DNA from: DAINBT01 sp036732785
Lineage (GTDB): Bacteria > Planctomycetota > Phycisphaerae > Sedimentisphaerales > SM23-30
DNA: 43,527 nt
Direction: 5' to 3'
NCBI GenBank assembly: GCA_964537505.1
Contig: CAZICK010000027.1
Coordinates: 1-43,527, forward strand
Shown here piece after piece: positions 1 to 7,507 of the stretch. A program made the position numbers and the translations under genes. Under the pieces are notes generated by a model. It ran no database searches and was not told where the DNA came from. It was given only the letters and a program-made list of their open reading frames with translations. Position 1 is the stretch's first letter; the number at the start of each line of letters is the position of its first letter.

Positions 1-50
1 ATACAGCAGTTCTTAGCCTCGTGTTCTGTACAGATTCTTATGAGGAACCA
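1..50. repeat. Left copy of 50-bp terminal inverted repeat
   Basis: These 50 bases are the exact reverse complement of 43474-43523 near the other end of the window, and similarity stops abruptly at base 51. A perfect match of this length at both contig ends is not chance. It most likely marks the edge of a multicopy element, such as an insertion sequence, that broke the assembly on both sides. A genuine long inverted repeat flanking the 43-kb segment is the alternative. No transposase is visible inside the repeat. Confidence 0.9.
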
Positions 51-119
51 TAAAAACAAGCGGTAAATGTTTTGGGCCAATAGGATGGGTAACGGTTGGC
101 GGAGTGATATGGTCAGCGG

Positions 120-1808
120 TCAGGGTTTTTGGTTTTCCGCAGGGGGTGGTTGCGGCATAACAAAACCAAGTTGGGCCAGGGGGACAGGGGTGTTCTTCAG
201 GAGGCGGTTTTTAATTTGTGGATTTACGGCGTCGCTTCTGAGAAAAACCGGTCGGCTGTGCTTTTGGAAGTATTCGATTAGTTTAGACCATTTATCCTGA
301 TCGGCATAAATGACGTAGATGTCTTTGCGCTGAGCTTCGATATATAGCAGATAGCGGTAGGTCATAGCGGGCCAACATGAGGTGATAATGACACTGTCTG
401 GGGGGAAGGGGGCGGCGGCAATGCGGTTATTGTATTCCAGGAGCTGGGCGGTCTGGGAGGTTGACTGGTCCAATAAGCGGTAGTTTGAAAACAGCAGAAA
501 AGCCGGTACGACAAGACAAACTAACTGGTAGATCATGCGATGTCGGGAAGTCCTGTTGTTTTGCGGCGAGACGGCTGAGGCCAGTCCGATCAGCAGGCAC
601 CAGCCTATCAGGCCGGGGATGATGAAGGTCAGATTGTCCCAGGTGTGGTGCCACAAATAGAAGATAAAATTGCCGACGAAAAGACCCAGTCCCAACAAAG
701 GCCAACCATAGTTACGCCGCCAGAATATGATTCCCAGCGGCGCCAGCAGGACGCCTAAAATTCCTATACTCGAACCCACGCCCTGGTCGAGGTTTCCACG
801 AACGTTTTCGGGAGAGAATCTGTTGCCGTCTCCGAATGCACCCCTGCCGCTGAGTAGCCAGGCATACTTTCCAATGTCAGGTCCGACGTTTTTAGGATCA
901 AACTGTGCCTGTTTGGTATAATTGAGGCCGAGGCAATAGCGTATCGTCCCTTGGATTATACCACGGTCATATCTTTGTGCCAGGGAGAGGTTTTTTTTCT
1001 GCCTGGGCGGCGGTGTGGTTTGTTTTCCACTGAGGATGTTGTCCCGTAAGGAATTATCGCGACGATGCAGGCTGGTGGTGTTACGGCGGATGAGATGATA
1101 GTTCAGGGAGACGAAAAACGGCATGACAAAGATCAATAATGACAGTGGCAAACGCAGCCAGAGCAAGTTTACCTTCTTTCGCACAGCCCACCATAGCAGC
1201 AGAAAGCTCGGCATTACGAACAATTCCGAGGCCCGATCGGCAACGCAGGCGCCCAGGAACAAGGCAGCCAGGTACAGCCATCCGGCTTTGTTGCCTGCGA
1301 CGAACCTGGTCACCGTGTAAATGCCAAGCAGCAAAAAGGTAGCGTAAAAGACATAGGCCTCGGCCACCAGGCAGTGGGACCAGTAAATACTGCTGAAGGC
1401 CAGGGTCAGGGCCGCGACTACGGCCGGTAAGAACTGTCCGCTTATCCGCCGCAGGGCACCGTAAAGAGCAAGAACTCCAATGATACCGAAAACGGTCATC
1501 ATAAGATTTATGCGCCAGGCTACCGACGGTCCCAGCGGCAGCAGGCTGAACAGTTTGCCAAACATAACTTCGATCTGATAACCAGGCGGATGACAGAAGC
1601 CGAGCAAGGGGCTTTTGTATTGCAGTTCGGCGGAATCGCCGCTGCTTACGCCGGGCAGGATAGTAGTAAGATAAACTATCGCCAACAAAACGACCAGACC
1701 AAGAGGAACGAGTATTTTTGCAAGGCTATTGTCCGGACTGGAGGCATCGGGAGGTTTTTGGTGCGGTTTGTCTTGCGGTTTTTTGTTGTGTCGGATTCGC
1801 TTTGCCAT
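120..1808 (-). CDS. DUF2723-family membrane protein, GT-C glycosyltransferase-like
   Basis: This 562-residue protein resembles the DUF2723 (TMEM260-like) family, multi-pass proteins related to GT-C glycosyltransferases that use lipid-linked sugars. After a Lys/Pro-rich cytoplasmic tail (1-30) comes a first membrane helix (about 32-50). The hallmark block follows, with GDSAEL at 57-62 (the Asp is the expected catalytic acid) and HPPGY at 73-77. About ten further hydrophobic segments and a short soluble C-terminus complete it. I start at MAKRIRH because longer reading would run into the upstream gene, which also begins MAK. There is no clear Shine-Dalgarno. It lies 70 bases downstream of another GT-C-like gene in the same direction, so the two are probably co-transcribed. 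The acceptor, protein or glycan, cannot be told from sequence. Confidence 0.85.
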   Translation of the reverse strand: MAKRIRHNKKPQDKPHQKPPDASSPDNSLAKILVPLGLVVLLAIVYLTTILPGVSSGDSAELQYKSPLLGFCHPPGYQIEVMFGKLFSLLPLGPSVAWRINLMMTVFGIIGVLALYGALRRISGQFLPAVVAALTLAFSSIYWSHCLVAEAYVFYATFLLLGIYTVTRFVAGNKAGWLYLAALFLGACVADRASELFVMPSFLLLWWAVRKKVNLLWLRLPLSLLIFVMPFFVSLNYHLIRRNTTSLHRRDNSLRDNILSGKQTTPPPRQKKNLSLAQRYDRGIIQGTIRYCLGLNYTKQAQFDPKNVGPDIGKYAWLLSGRGAFGDGNRFSPENVRGNLDQGVGSSIGILGVLLAPLGIIFWRRNYGWPLLGLGLFVGNFIFYLWHHTWDNLTFIIPGLIGWCLLIGLASAVSPQNNRTSRHRMIYQLVCLVVPAFLLFSNYRLLDQSTSQTAQLLEYNNRIAAAPFPPDSVIITSCWPAMTYRYLLYIEAQRKDIYVIYADQDKWSKLIEYFQKHSRPVFLRSDAVNPQIKNRLLKNTPVPLAQLGFVMPQPPPAENQKP

Positions 1809-1878
1809 CTGAATAATGTTACAACGGATAAATCTAACAGTCAATGCAAAACGGTTGGGCGATCGGGTTGGCAGGGAA

Positions 1879-3744
1879 CTATTTGTCAGAGGTGGGCTGG
1901 CGTGGTCGCAGTCGAAAGATATTGATAAATATGCCCCGCTTATGCTGGTAAAGAGGATCTTCCGGATCGGCCGCGGTGATCTGCTCGACGAACTGGTAAG
2001 GTCCAATGTCGCGTGGCTGCGCCAGCATTGTGATGTTTTTGTAGCCCCAGCGTTCGTAATAGCTGCCCTTGGTCTGGGAGCCACCGACGGAGTCCCAGGT
2101 AACGTAGGTAACATTTTCGCGGTAACATTTTTCGGCAAATTTTTCAGGGCTGTCGGCTTTGATAGAGTTGATATAGTTAAAACGGCTGGAGTATTTCGGG
2201 GCGAACAGACGTACGACATGCGGCAGAGTGGTAAGCATTTTTTCACCGGGCTGAGCATTGGCGATGTACCAATCGGCGAGTTTTTTGAACTCGGCCTGCC
2301 GTTGACCATCACTTACTACCGCCAGTACGGAGAATTGGTTGGTGACTATTATAAGGGCAACGATTGCCGATATGGACAGGTTACGTATCAGCCCCTTGGT
2401 TTTGAACAAGCAGGCCCGGACGGCAAGGATCAGGACTATTACCGCCAAGGCCACGTAAGGTAAAGAAGTGGACCCTGGACTTAACGGCGCATAGCGGGAC
2501 ATGCCAGGGAACAGCCGCCAGAGGCATACAACGGCAATGACAATGACAATGCATTGCAGTATGATAAAAGTTATTTCAACGGATTTGCCTTTGACGGGGA
2601 TGGATTTGCAGATGTTCCGCCAGGCGTAAACACAAAACAATAGTGGTATCCACGCGACCGTGGCGCAAAATCTGGAATAAACAACACCGTGCCAGGCATG
2701 CACACAGATGTAGAGCAAAAGAAACGTCAACAGTGCTGTTATTTCCCACTGCCGTTTGAGCAGTCCCCATGTAGCGGCGTAAGCCATGCTGGCGACAGCA
2801 ATGATTTTGCCCGGTAAGGCCAGGGCTGTAACGAAATTTCCCGATTCATCGGAGATGGTGGTGAGCAATGGCTCAAAAGTTACCTCCCAACCGAGTTTTA
2901 TAAAATCGGTAAAAAGGAACTTTCCTTCTGTTGCCCAGCCGGCTTCCTTTAAGTAGTGTGTGCCGCCCTGTTTGTCCCAATTCAGGAAGGTAAGCAGCAT
3001 CCACATCGCCAGCGGCAGTGCTGCCAAGGCGGACCAGGCCAGGGCCTGTATTTTTTCTTTTTTGGTTTTTCGGTAGATCATATCGAGTACGAAGGCGATC
3101 AGGATTAAAGCGGCTCCTTCGTAGCGGGTCATGGTTGTTATCGCGGCGAACAGATAAACCCAGTTTGACCGTCGAAACATAAAATAGAAAGTCAGCAGAC
3201 AAAAAAACAGCAAAGTTGTCTCCGCGATGGGATCGGCAAGTAAAGAAAGGTTCCAGGGGTTGATTGCCACAATGATCGCGAGCCATAGTGCGGCCTGGCC
3301 GAGGAGTTTTCGGCCGAGGAGGTATAACAAAAGCAGATTCAGTGGATGGAGGATGGCATTGAGCAGGCATCCGGCGGTAAGATCGGGATGTTGGCCGCCG
3401 ACCAGGTGACTCAAAGCGGCCTGCAATAAGCCCAGGACAGGGGCTCGTTTGAAGCTGCTGGGCAGTTCGAAGGACAAGAGGCTGTGGCCCACACTGACAA
3501 AGGCGGGGAAATCGGAATTGGGCACCACCAGATGGCGCCAATAGAGGATTGAATGGTAAGTGCCGAAGGCAAAAAGAATTACGATCACAATTATCTGGAA
3601 ATATTTTTCTTTTTGGCCCAGGTGAAGATCGGTTTTCGGCGGGGACGAAAGTTTTTGATCGGAAGAAAGGCCGGTCGCAGAATGCGTGGATTTGGGAGGC
3701 CCAGGGCGATGTTTTTTGACGTTGCAAGATTTGTTTTTTGCCAT
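1879..3744 (-). CDS. GT-C type membrane glycosyltransferase-like protein
   Basis: This 621-residue integral membrane protein has the layout of the PMT/ArnT-like GT-C superfamily. A basic N-terminal tail (1-46) precedes a first helix (about 48-66). A luminal loop with the acidic motif NSDFPAF (76-82) follows, then DPIAET (171-176) and TRYEG (206-210), the last typical of bacterial dolichyl-phosphate-mannose-type transferases. About ten further helices lead to a C-terminal soluble part of about 120 residues. I chose MAKNKSC (3744) because GGAAC precedes it and the residues before it look non-coding. It is divergent from the FHA gene and upstream of a DUF2723 gene. The family is assigned from motif style and topology only, and donor and acceptor are unknown. 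Confidence 0.75.
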   Translation of the reverse strand: MAKNKSCNVKKHRPGPPKSTHSATGLSSDQKLSSPPKTDLHLGQKEKYFQIIVIVILFAFGTYHSILYWRHLVVPNSDFPAFVSVGHSLLSFELPSSFKRAPVLGLLQAALSHLVGGQHPDLTAGCLLNAILHPLNLLLLYLLGRKLLGQAALWLAIIVAINPWNLSLLADPIAETTLLFFCLLTFYFMFRRSNWVYLFAAITTMTRYEGAALILIAFVLDMIYRKTKKEKIQALAWSALAALPLAMWMLLTFLNWDKQGGTHYLKEAGWATEGKFLFTDFIKLGWEVTFEPLLTTISDESGNFVTALALPGKIIAVASMAYAATWGLLKRQWEITALLTFLLLYICVHAWHGVVYSRFCATVAWIPLLFCVYAWRNICKSIPVKGKSVEITFIILQCIVIVIAVVCLWRLFPGMSRYAPLSPGSTSLPYVALAVIVLILAVRACLFKTKGLIRNLSISAIVALIIVTNQFSVLAVVSDGQRQAEFKKLADWYIANAQPGEKMLTTLPHVVRLFAPKYSSRFNYINSIKADSPEKFAEKCYRENVTYVTWDSVGGSQTKGSYYERWGYKNITMLAQPRDIGPYQFVEQITAADPEDPLYQHKRGIFINIFRLRPRQPTSDK

Positions 3745-3882
3745 AATTCGGGTTCCATTGAGCAGCAGCCGATCTGGGGGCATTGTATCGGTACGATTAG
3801 ATGCCGTCAAAGAGTTTGTAAAGTGGTGTGGGTGGAACTTATACGTAGATGCATTCCGGGATTGGATTTCGGCATTGGTCTA

Positions 3883-3911
3883 TTGACACAATCACCGATA
3901 TCGGTTACACT
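3883..3911 (+). promoter_or_regulatory. Sigma-70-like promoter with palindrome in the spacer
   Basis: TTGACA (3883-3888) and TACACT (3906-3911) are 17 bases apart upstream of the FHA-GAF gene. The spacer holds the perfect 12-bp palindrome ACCGATATCGGT (3894-3905), placed where a bound regulator would contact polymerase. The promoter is a motif match; operator function is inference. Confidence 0.55.
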
Positions 3912-3981
3912 TATATTAGCGTTGAAAATTCATTTCGGCCTTGGGTTTGGTTTTTCCTGCCCAATCAGGAGAATGTCGGCT

Positions 3982-4875
3982 ATGAGGCTGTTGGTCAAAC
4001 GAGGTCATTCACTGGTTAACGATTTGCGTTTTGAGGACGGTCCGATCTATATCGGTCGTCGGCCTCAATGTCAGGTTTTTATTCCCGATCGGTCCATATC
4101 CCGTCAACATGCCGTGATTTATACCAATTCCGACGGGGTGTGGATGGTCCAGGACCTTGAATCCGCTAACCGGACCACCGTCAATGGCAGGCCCATTTCT
4201 AAGGTGCCACTACATGAGGGGGATTCTATCTGCATTTCTGACTTTGTTATCGATGTGCACTTCGAGCCTGATACGGTAAGTTCCTCTAAAGATGCACCGC
4301 TGGATCTGGGCGATACGGTGATGGCCTCTGAAATTGACATTCCTTCGGTTTATCAGACGAGCCGGCGGAGCAATCAGAGTTTGCGTTTGAGTTCTCAGCG
4401 TGTAAGCGATTTTTATCGGCTTAATGTCGCTCTTGCTCACAAGGACGATCAGGACGAACTGCTGGTCGAGCTGACGAACATTCTGCTGGATCAGTTCCAG
4501 GCTTATCATGTGTGGACCGGTCTTCGTGAGACTACCACAGGACCGCTGACCTGTTACGGAGGCCGCTGCCGCAGCGGCGGCAATGTTACCCTGGAACAAC
4601 TGTTTGGCAAATCGCTTGTCCATCAAGCTATCAAAGACGAAACTTTTATCCTGCTGCCCAACCTTGCCGACATCACCAACCCGAGCGATTCCAACATTGC
4701 CGATTTGCAGTATCTCCGTTCGGCTATGGCCTCGCCCATTAGTGCCCCTGCCGGGGCTTACGGTGTCATTTATATCGATAACGGCATCGATCAGGCTCCA
4801 TACAATCATCAGGACCTCGACTATCTGACCCTCATCAGCGTCCAAATTGCCGCCACTATTGAGCACATTGGTTAG
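3982..4875 (+). CDS. FHA-GAF domain signalling protein
   Basis: This is a cytoplasmic protein of 297 residues. The N-terminal FHA domain (about 1-85) has the phosphothreonine-binding residues in place: GRR at 25-27, SRQH at 40-43 and Asn at 63 and 68. A linker follows, then a GAF domain (about 135-295) that ends with a YIDN stretch usual for GAF folds. There is no kinase, cyclase or DNA-binding output, so it probably acts as an adaptor or sensor. The start at 3982 lies 10 bases after AGGAG (3967-3971). An ATG at 3973 would leave a 1-base gap, so it is less likely. A promoter sits at 3883-3911. The gene converges with a receiver-domain gene. The histidine kinase at 41450-43114 has the same FHA-GAF order. 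Confidence 0.85.
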   Translation: MRLLVKRGHSLVNDLRFEDGPIYIGRRPQCQVFIPDRSISRQHAVIYTNSDGVWMVQDLESANRTTVNGRPISKVPLHEGDSICISDFVIDVHFEPDTVSSSKDAPLDLGDTVMASEIDIPSVYQTSRRSNQSLRLSSQRVSDFYRLNVALAHKDDQDELLVELTNILLDQFQAYHVWTGLRETTTGPLTCYGGRCRSGGNVTLEQLFGKSLVHQAIKDETFILLPNLADITNPSDSNIADLQYLRSAMASPISAPAGAYGVIYIDNGIDQAPYNHQDLDYLTLISVQIAATIEHIG

Positions 4876-5037
4876 GTTCGGTGTGAGAAAGATATGTTCT
4901 CTGAAAAAACGCCAGATAAGATCGCCAGGTCGATCCATCTCACGGTGATTGGGGTCATATCGCACGTTTGGGTGAAGATTTTGATCTTTGCTTCGATCTG
5001 GTTCTCAACCATGTGTCCGCCAAGAGCGGAATGTGGG

Positions 5038-5457
5038 CTAGTCGCGTTGACTGACGGTATCGGCGGATATCAGACTGAGCTTTTCCAGTTTCGAATAAAA
5101 CTTGTGCTTTTTGATGGGCTTGGTCAGGTAACTTTCACAGGTGGCGTTAAAGGACCTCCTTATGCTTTTTCGATCCTCGGCCGTGCCGGTTATGAGCACT
5201 TTTACTCGATCAATGTCCATAATGTCTTGTTCCAGTTCGATTTTGCGGATTTCCGCCAAAACCTCCATACAGTCTATTCGCGGTATCGCTACATCCAGAC
5301 ATACCAGATTGTATGACTGACCAGTCTCCATCATTGCTCTGAAAGCGTCCACCGCTTCCCGGCCATCCACAGCGATGTCGCAGTCTCCGAAAGGTGCCAG
5401 CAGCGCCATAAGGTATTTGCGATCGATAAGATTATCTTGTGCGATAAGGATTTGCAT
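5038..5457 (-). CDS. Stand-alone response regulator receiver domain protein
   Basis: This CheY-like protein of 139 residues has no output domain. Asp55 (in CLDVAIP) is the expected phosphorylation site, with Thr90 as the switch residue, Tyr110 as the aromatic switch and Lys113 in TKP. The N-terminal acidic pair that binds Mg is altered: the sequence is AQDN, so Gln7 replaces the first Asp and only Asp8 remains. Phosphorylation may still occur but metal binding could be weaker. The C-terminal tail of about 25 residues is basic, then polar. It is transcribed toward the FHA-GAF gene. No kinase lies next to it. The only histidine kinase in the window is at 41450-43114, and a link is speculative. 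Confidence 0.88.
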   Translation of the reverse strand: MQILIAQDNLIDRKYLMALLAPFGDCDIAVDGREAVDAFRAMMETGQSYNLVCLDVAIPRIDCMEVLAEIRKIELEQDIMDIDRVKVLITGTAEDRKSIRRSFNATCESYLTKPIKKHKFYSKLEKLSLISADTVSQRD

Positions 5458-5610
5458 CGTAACTTCTCACAAAATCAACAAATATTAACACAATGCGGCA
5501 ACGTTAATCAATCGAACATAAACTATCGGGTCTGTACGTGCATTCAGTGGGAAATTCTTTTGTTGCCATAACTTTTTGCCATTACAACACTTAGGGTTGA
5601 AAAAAGTTTG

Positions 5611-5745
5611 TTTGGGGGCCGTGGCCGTACGGAAGGTCCGAGAATCTGACAACAAAGTTGTGCCCCGGCCGGGCCGATTGACCTCTCGAACACGGCCGAA
5701 GGCTGAAAAACCAGCCCGGCAAAGGTATTTTCCGCGTAATGCGCT
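5611..5745. other. GC-rich structured intergenic stretch, possible small RNA
   Basis: The 366-base gap before the RAYT gene contains no convincing gene but has dense pairing potential. GGCCGTG (5617-5623) pairs with CACGGCC (5691-5697). Inside lie ACAAC/GTTGT with a 3-base loop and GGTC/GACC. Next to it, GGCTG and CAGCC (5701-5715) form a hairpin, and an A-rich run follows on the plus strand. I could not match it to RNase P, tmRNA, SRP or 6S hallmarks. It may be a small RNA or a remnant of a RAYT-mobilised repeat. Strand is undecided. Confidence 0.3.
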
Positions 5746-5787
5746 AAAGAGCAGATAAAAAAAAACAAGATTTCGTGGAAATTTTTG

Positions 5788-5817
5788 TTGTCAGGCACTT
5801 CATGATTTGTTTACAAT
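5788..5817 (+). promoter_or_regulatory. Promoter of the RAYT gene, nearly leaderless
   Basis: TTGTCA (5788-5793) and TACAAT (5812-5817) are 18 bases apart. The -10 box ends only 6 bases before the ATG at 5824, so transcription should begin at or next to the start codon and give a leaderless message. No Shine-Dalgarno could then be used. Confidence 0.5.
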
Positions 5818-5823
5818 GCCGCC

Positions 5824-6495
5824 ATGCCAAGAAAAGCAAGAGTGCCAGTAATAGATGCGCCCCATCACATATATCTTAGGGCTCCTGTAAGGCGTGTGCT
5901 GTTTTATTCGGACAAGGACCGCCGTGCTTACCTTGAAATTCTCGCCGATCAGGCCCGCAAATGTAAACTTGACATCCTTGCTTACTGTCTGATGCGTGAT
6001 CACGTTAATCTTGTTGCCATTCCGCGTCGGCGGAACGCCCTGGCCAATGCTGTAGGCAGAACCAGTTTCAGTTACACGAATTATATCAACAATCGGCGTA
6101 ATCGTGACAGTCAGGTTTGGCGCGGTCGGTTTCAGTCATGCGCACTGGATGGGAAATATCTGAAAATTGCCGTCCGGAATGTCGAATGTCAGCCGGTTTA
6201 CGAAGGCCTGGTGCGCAAGCCGGAAAAATATCGCTGGTCCAGCGCCTCGGCTCATATCAGCGGTAAAGACCAGTTCGATATATTGGCGATGGACGTTTGG
6301 CCGCCAAAACGTACTATCAAAAATTGGGCCGATTTGCTCGCTGGAAACCTCAGTGTGGATGTGAGGGAAAAGTTGCGTACTTACACCCAAACCGGCCGAC
6401 CGCTTGGCGGCAGGGAGTTTATTGAGCCACTGGAAAAGAAATTCCGTCGTCGCCTTCATCCCCTACCCGTCGGCCGCCCCAGAAAAGATACATAA
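5824..6495 (+). CDS. RAYT-type (IS200-like Y1) transposase with replaced catalytic residues
   Basis: This 223-residue protein aligns along its whole length with REP-associated tyrosine transposases. It has the N-terminal Y1 core, a conserved WRGRFQSC block (99-106), WSS (138-140) and the GRP-rich C-terminal tail ending GRPRK. The active site is altered. The metal-binding HUH motif, normally MPNHVHL, reads MRDHVNL (57-63), so the second His is Asn62. The nucleophile Tyr of the usual RYVE.NP block is Asn119 (RNVECQP). The frame is intact with no stops. It sits alone between a structured intergenic stretch and a nucleotidyltransferase gene, with no visible insertion-sequence ends. DNA binding could survive, but strand cleavage by the known mechanism should not. 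Family is certain; loss of activity is inferred from missing residues. Confidence 0.9.
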   Translation: MPRKARVPVIDAPHHIYLRAPVRRVLFYSDKDRRAYLEILADQARKCKLDILAYCLMRDHVNLVAIPRRRNALANAVGRTSFSYTNYINNRRNRDSQVWRGRFQSCALDGKYLKIAVRNVECQPVYEGLVRKPEKYRWSSASAHISGKDQFDILAMDVWPPKRTIKNWADLLAGNLSVDVREKLRTYTQTGRPLGGREFIEPLEKKFRRRLHPLPVGRPRKDT

Positions 6496-6509
6496 CATAC
6501 TCATAACGA

Positions 6510-6538
6510 TTGAGTGCCCCCTTTTTCTTGTTTATATA
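6510..6538 (+). promoter_or_regulatory. Promoter of the nucleotidyltransferase gene, nearly leaderless
   Basis: TTGAGT (6510-6515) and TATATA (6533-6538) are 17 bases apart, and the ATG at 6547 follows the -10 box by 8 bases. This predicts a message with almost no leader, as for the gene before it. Confidence 0.45.
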
Positions 6539-6546
6539 TATCTCGT

Positions 6547-7356
6547 ATGGACAAAGCCGTAATCTTAGCTCGTGGGCTTGGGACAAGGATGCGTAAGACC
6601 GACGCCTCGGCTGAGGTGTCGCGGGAACAGGCTTCTATTGCCGAAACCGGTCTCAAGGCGATGATTCCTATCGATCGGCCTTTTCTCGATTATGTACTGC
6701 ACAATCTTGCGGAGGCGGGCTACAAACGTATATGCCTGGTAATTGGTCCTGAGCACGATAAGGTGCGAACCTATTACACACAATCCATTAAATGTAAACG
6801 TCTGAGCATAGACTTTGCCGTTCAGTACGAGCCGCTCGGCACTGCCGATGCCGTTGGGGCCGCTGAGGCATTTGCCGACGGTGATCCCTTCCTGGTGATT
6901 AACTCTGATAACTACTATCCGCTGGAAGCTCTTAGCGGATTGCGCCATTTGGCAGGGAGCGGGCTGGCCGCATTTGTTCGTGAAAGTATGCTTGCCGGCG
7001 GTAACATACCTGCAGAGCGTATTTCCAAATTTGCCGTCGTCCAGACCGACGAGCAGGGTTTTATGACCAGGATTATCGAAAAGCCAAGCGAACAGGTTCT
7101 CGGTCAACTGCCTGAGCCGATTTGTCTGAGTATGAACTGCTGGCATTTCGGTCCGGTGATATTTGACGCTTGTCGGGCCATTTCACCGTCACCGCGTGGA
7201 GAACTGGAACTGCCTGATGCCGTTCAATATGCTATCGAGTCCCTGGGTGAGCGTTTTACCGCGATGGTTGTCAATGCGCCGGTGCTGGACCTGTCCAGCC
7301 GCTGTGATATTTCTTCAGTGTTCGATAAGCTTGCCGGCAGCGAGGTAAGTCTGTGA
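6547..7356 (+). CDS. Sugar-phosphate nucleotidyltransferase family protein
   Basis: This 269-residue protein has the Rossmann-like nucleotidyltransferase fold that joins NTP and sugar-1-phosphate into an NDP-sugar. The N-terminal nucleotide-binding loop reads LARGLGTRMR (7-16), a variant of the usual GGxGTR. An SDNY block stands where the metal-binding Asp is expected, and an IEKPSE motif follows. Length is close to simple glucose-1-phosphate nucleotidyltransferases, with no acyltransferase extension. The start is MDKAVIL, which fits the family; ten further upstream residues from another start look unlike protein. It could feed the nearby glycosyltransferases or the aminotransferase at 35868-36989 with activated sugars, but the sugar is unknown. 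Confidence 0.85.
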   Translation: MDKAVILARGLGTRMRKTDASAEVSREQASIAETGLKAMIPIDRPFLDYVLHNLAEAGYKRICLVIGPEHDKVRTYYTQSIKCKRLSIDFAVQYEPLGTADAVGAAEAFADGDPFLVINSDNYYPLEALSGLRHLAGSGLAAFVRESMLAGGNIPAERISKFAVVQTDEQGFMTRIIEKPSEQVLGQLPEPICLSMNCWHFGPVIFDACRAISPSPRGELELPDAVQYAIESLGERFTAMVVNAPVLDLSSRCDISSVFDKLAGSEVSL

Positions 7357-7507
7357 CGGCTCGTAACCTATAGCGAAGAGCGATATACGCACCGCGCTGC
7401 GCCCTTCACGCTGCCCTCAGTTCATATTACTAACCATTTCTTCCCGTTCGCCTTCTGCTGGATCGGCTGATAGAAAAGATCAAGGTTTTGAATGATATAA
7501 AGCCGTT

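Noticed and set aside
5544..5798. 84-codon minus-strand frame
   Set aside because: It crosses the GC-rich structured stretch and shows no domain or ribosome site.
5824..6495. Active IS200-type insertion sequence
   Set aside because: Catalytic residues are missing and no element ends or partner gene (TnpB) are visible.
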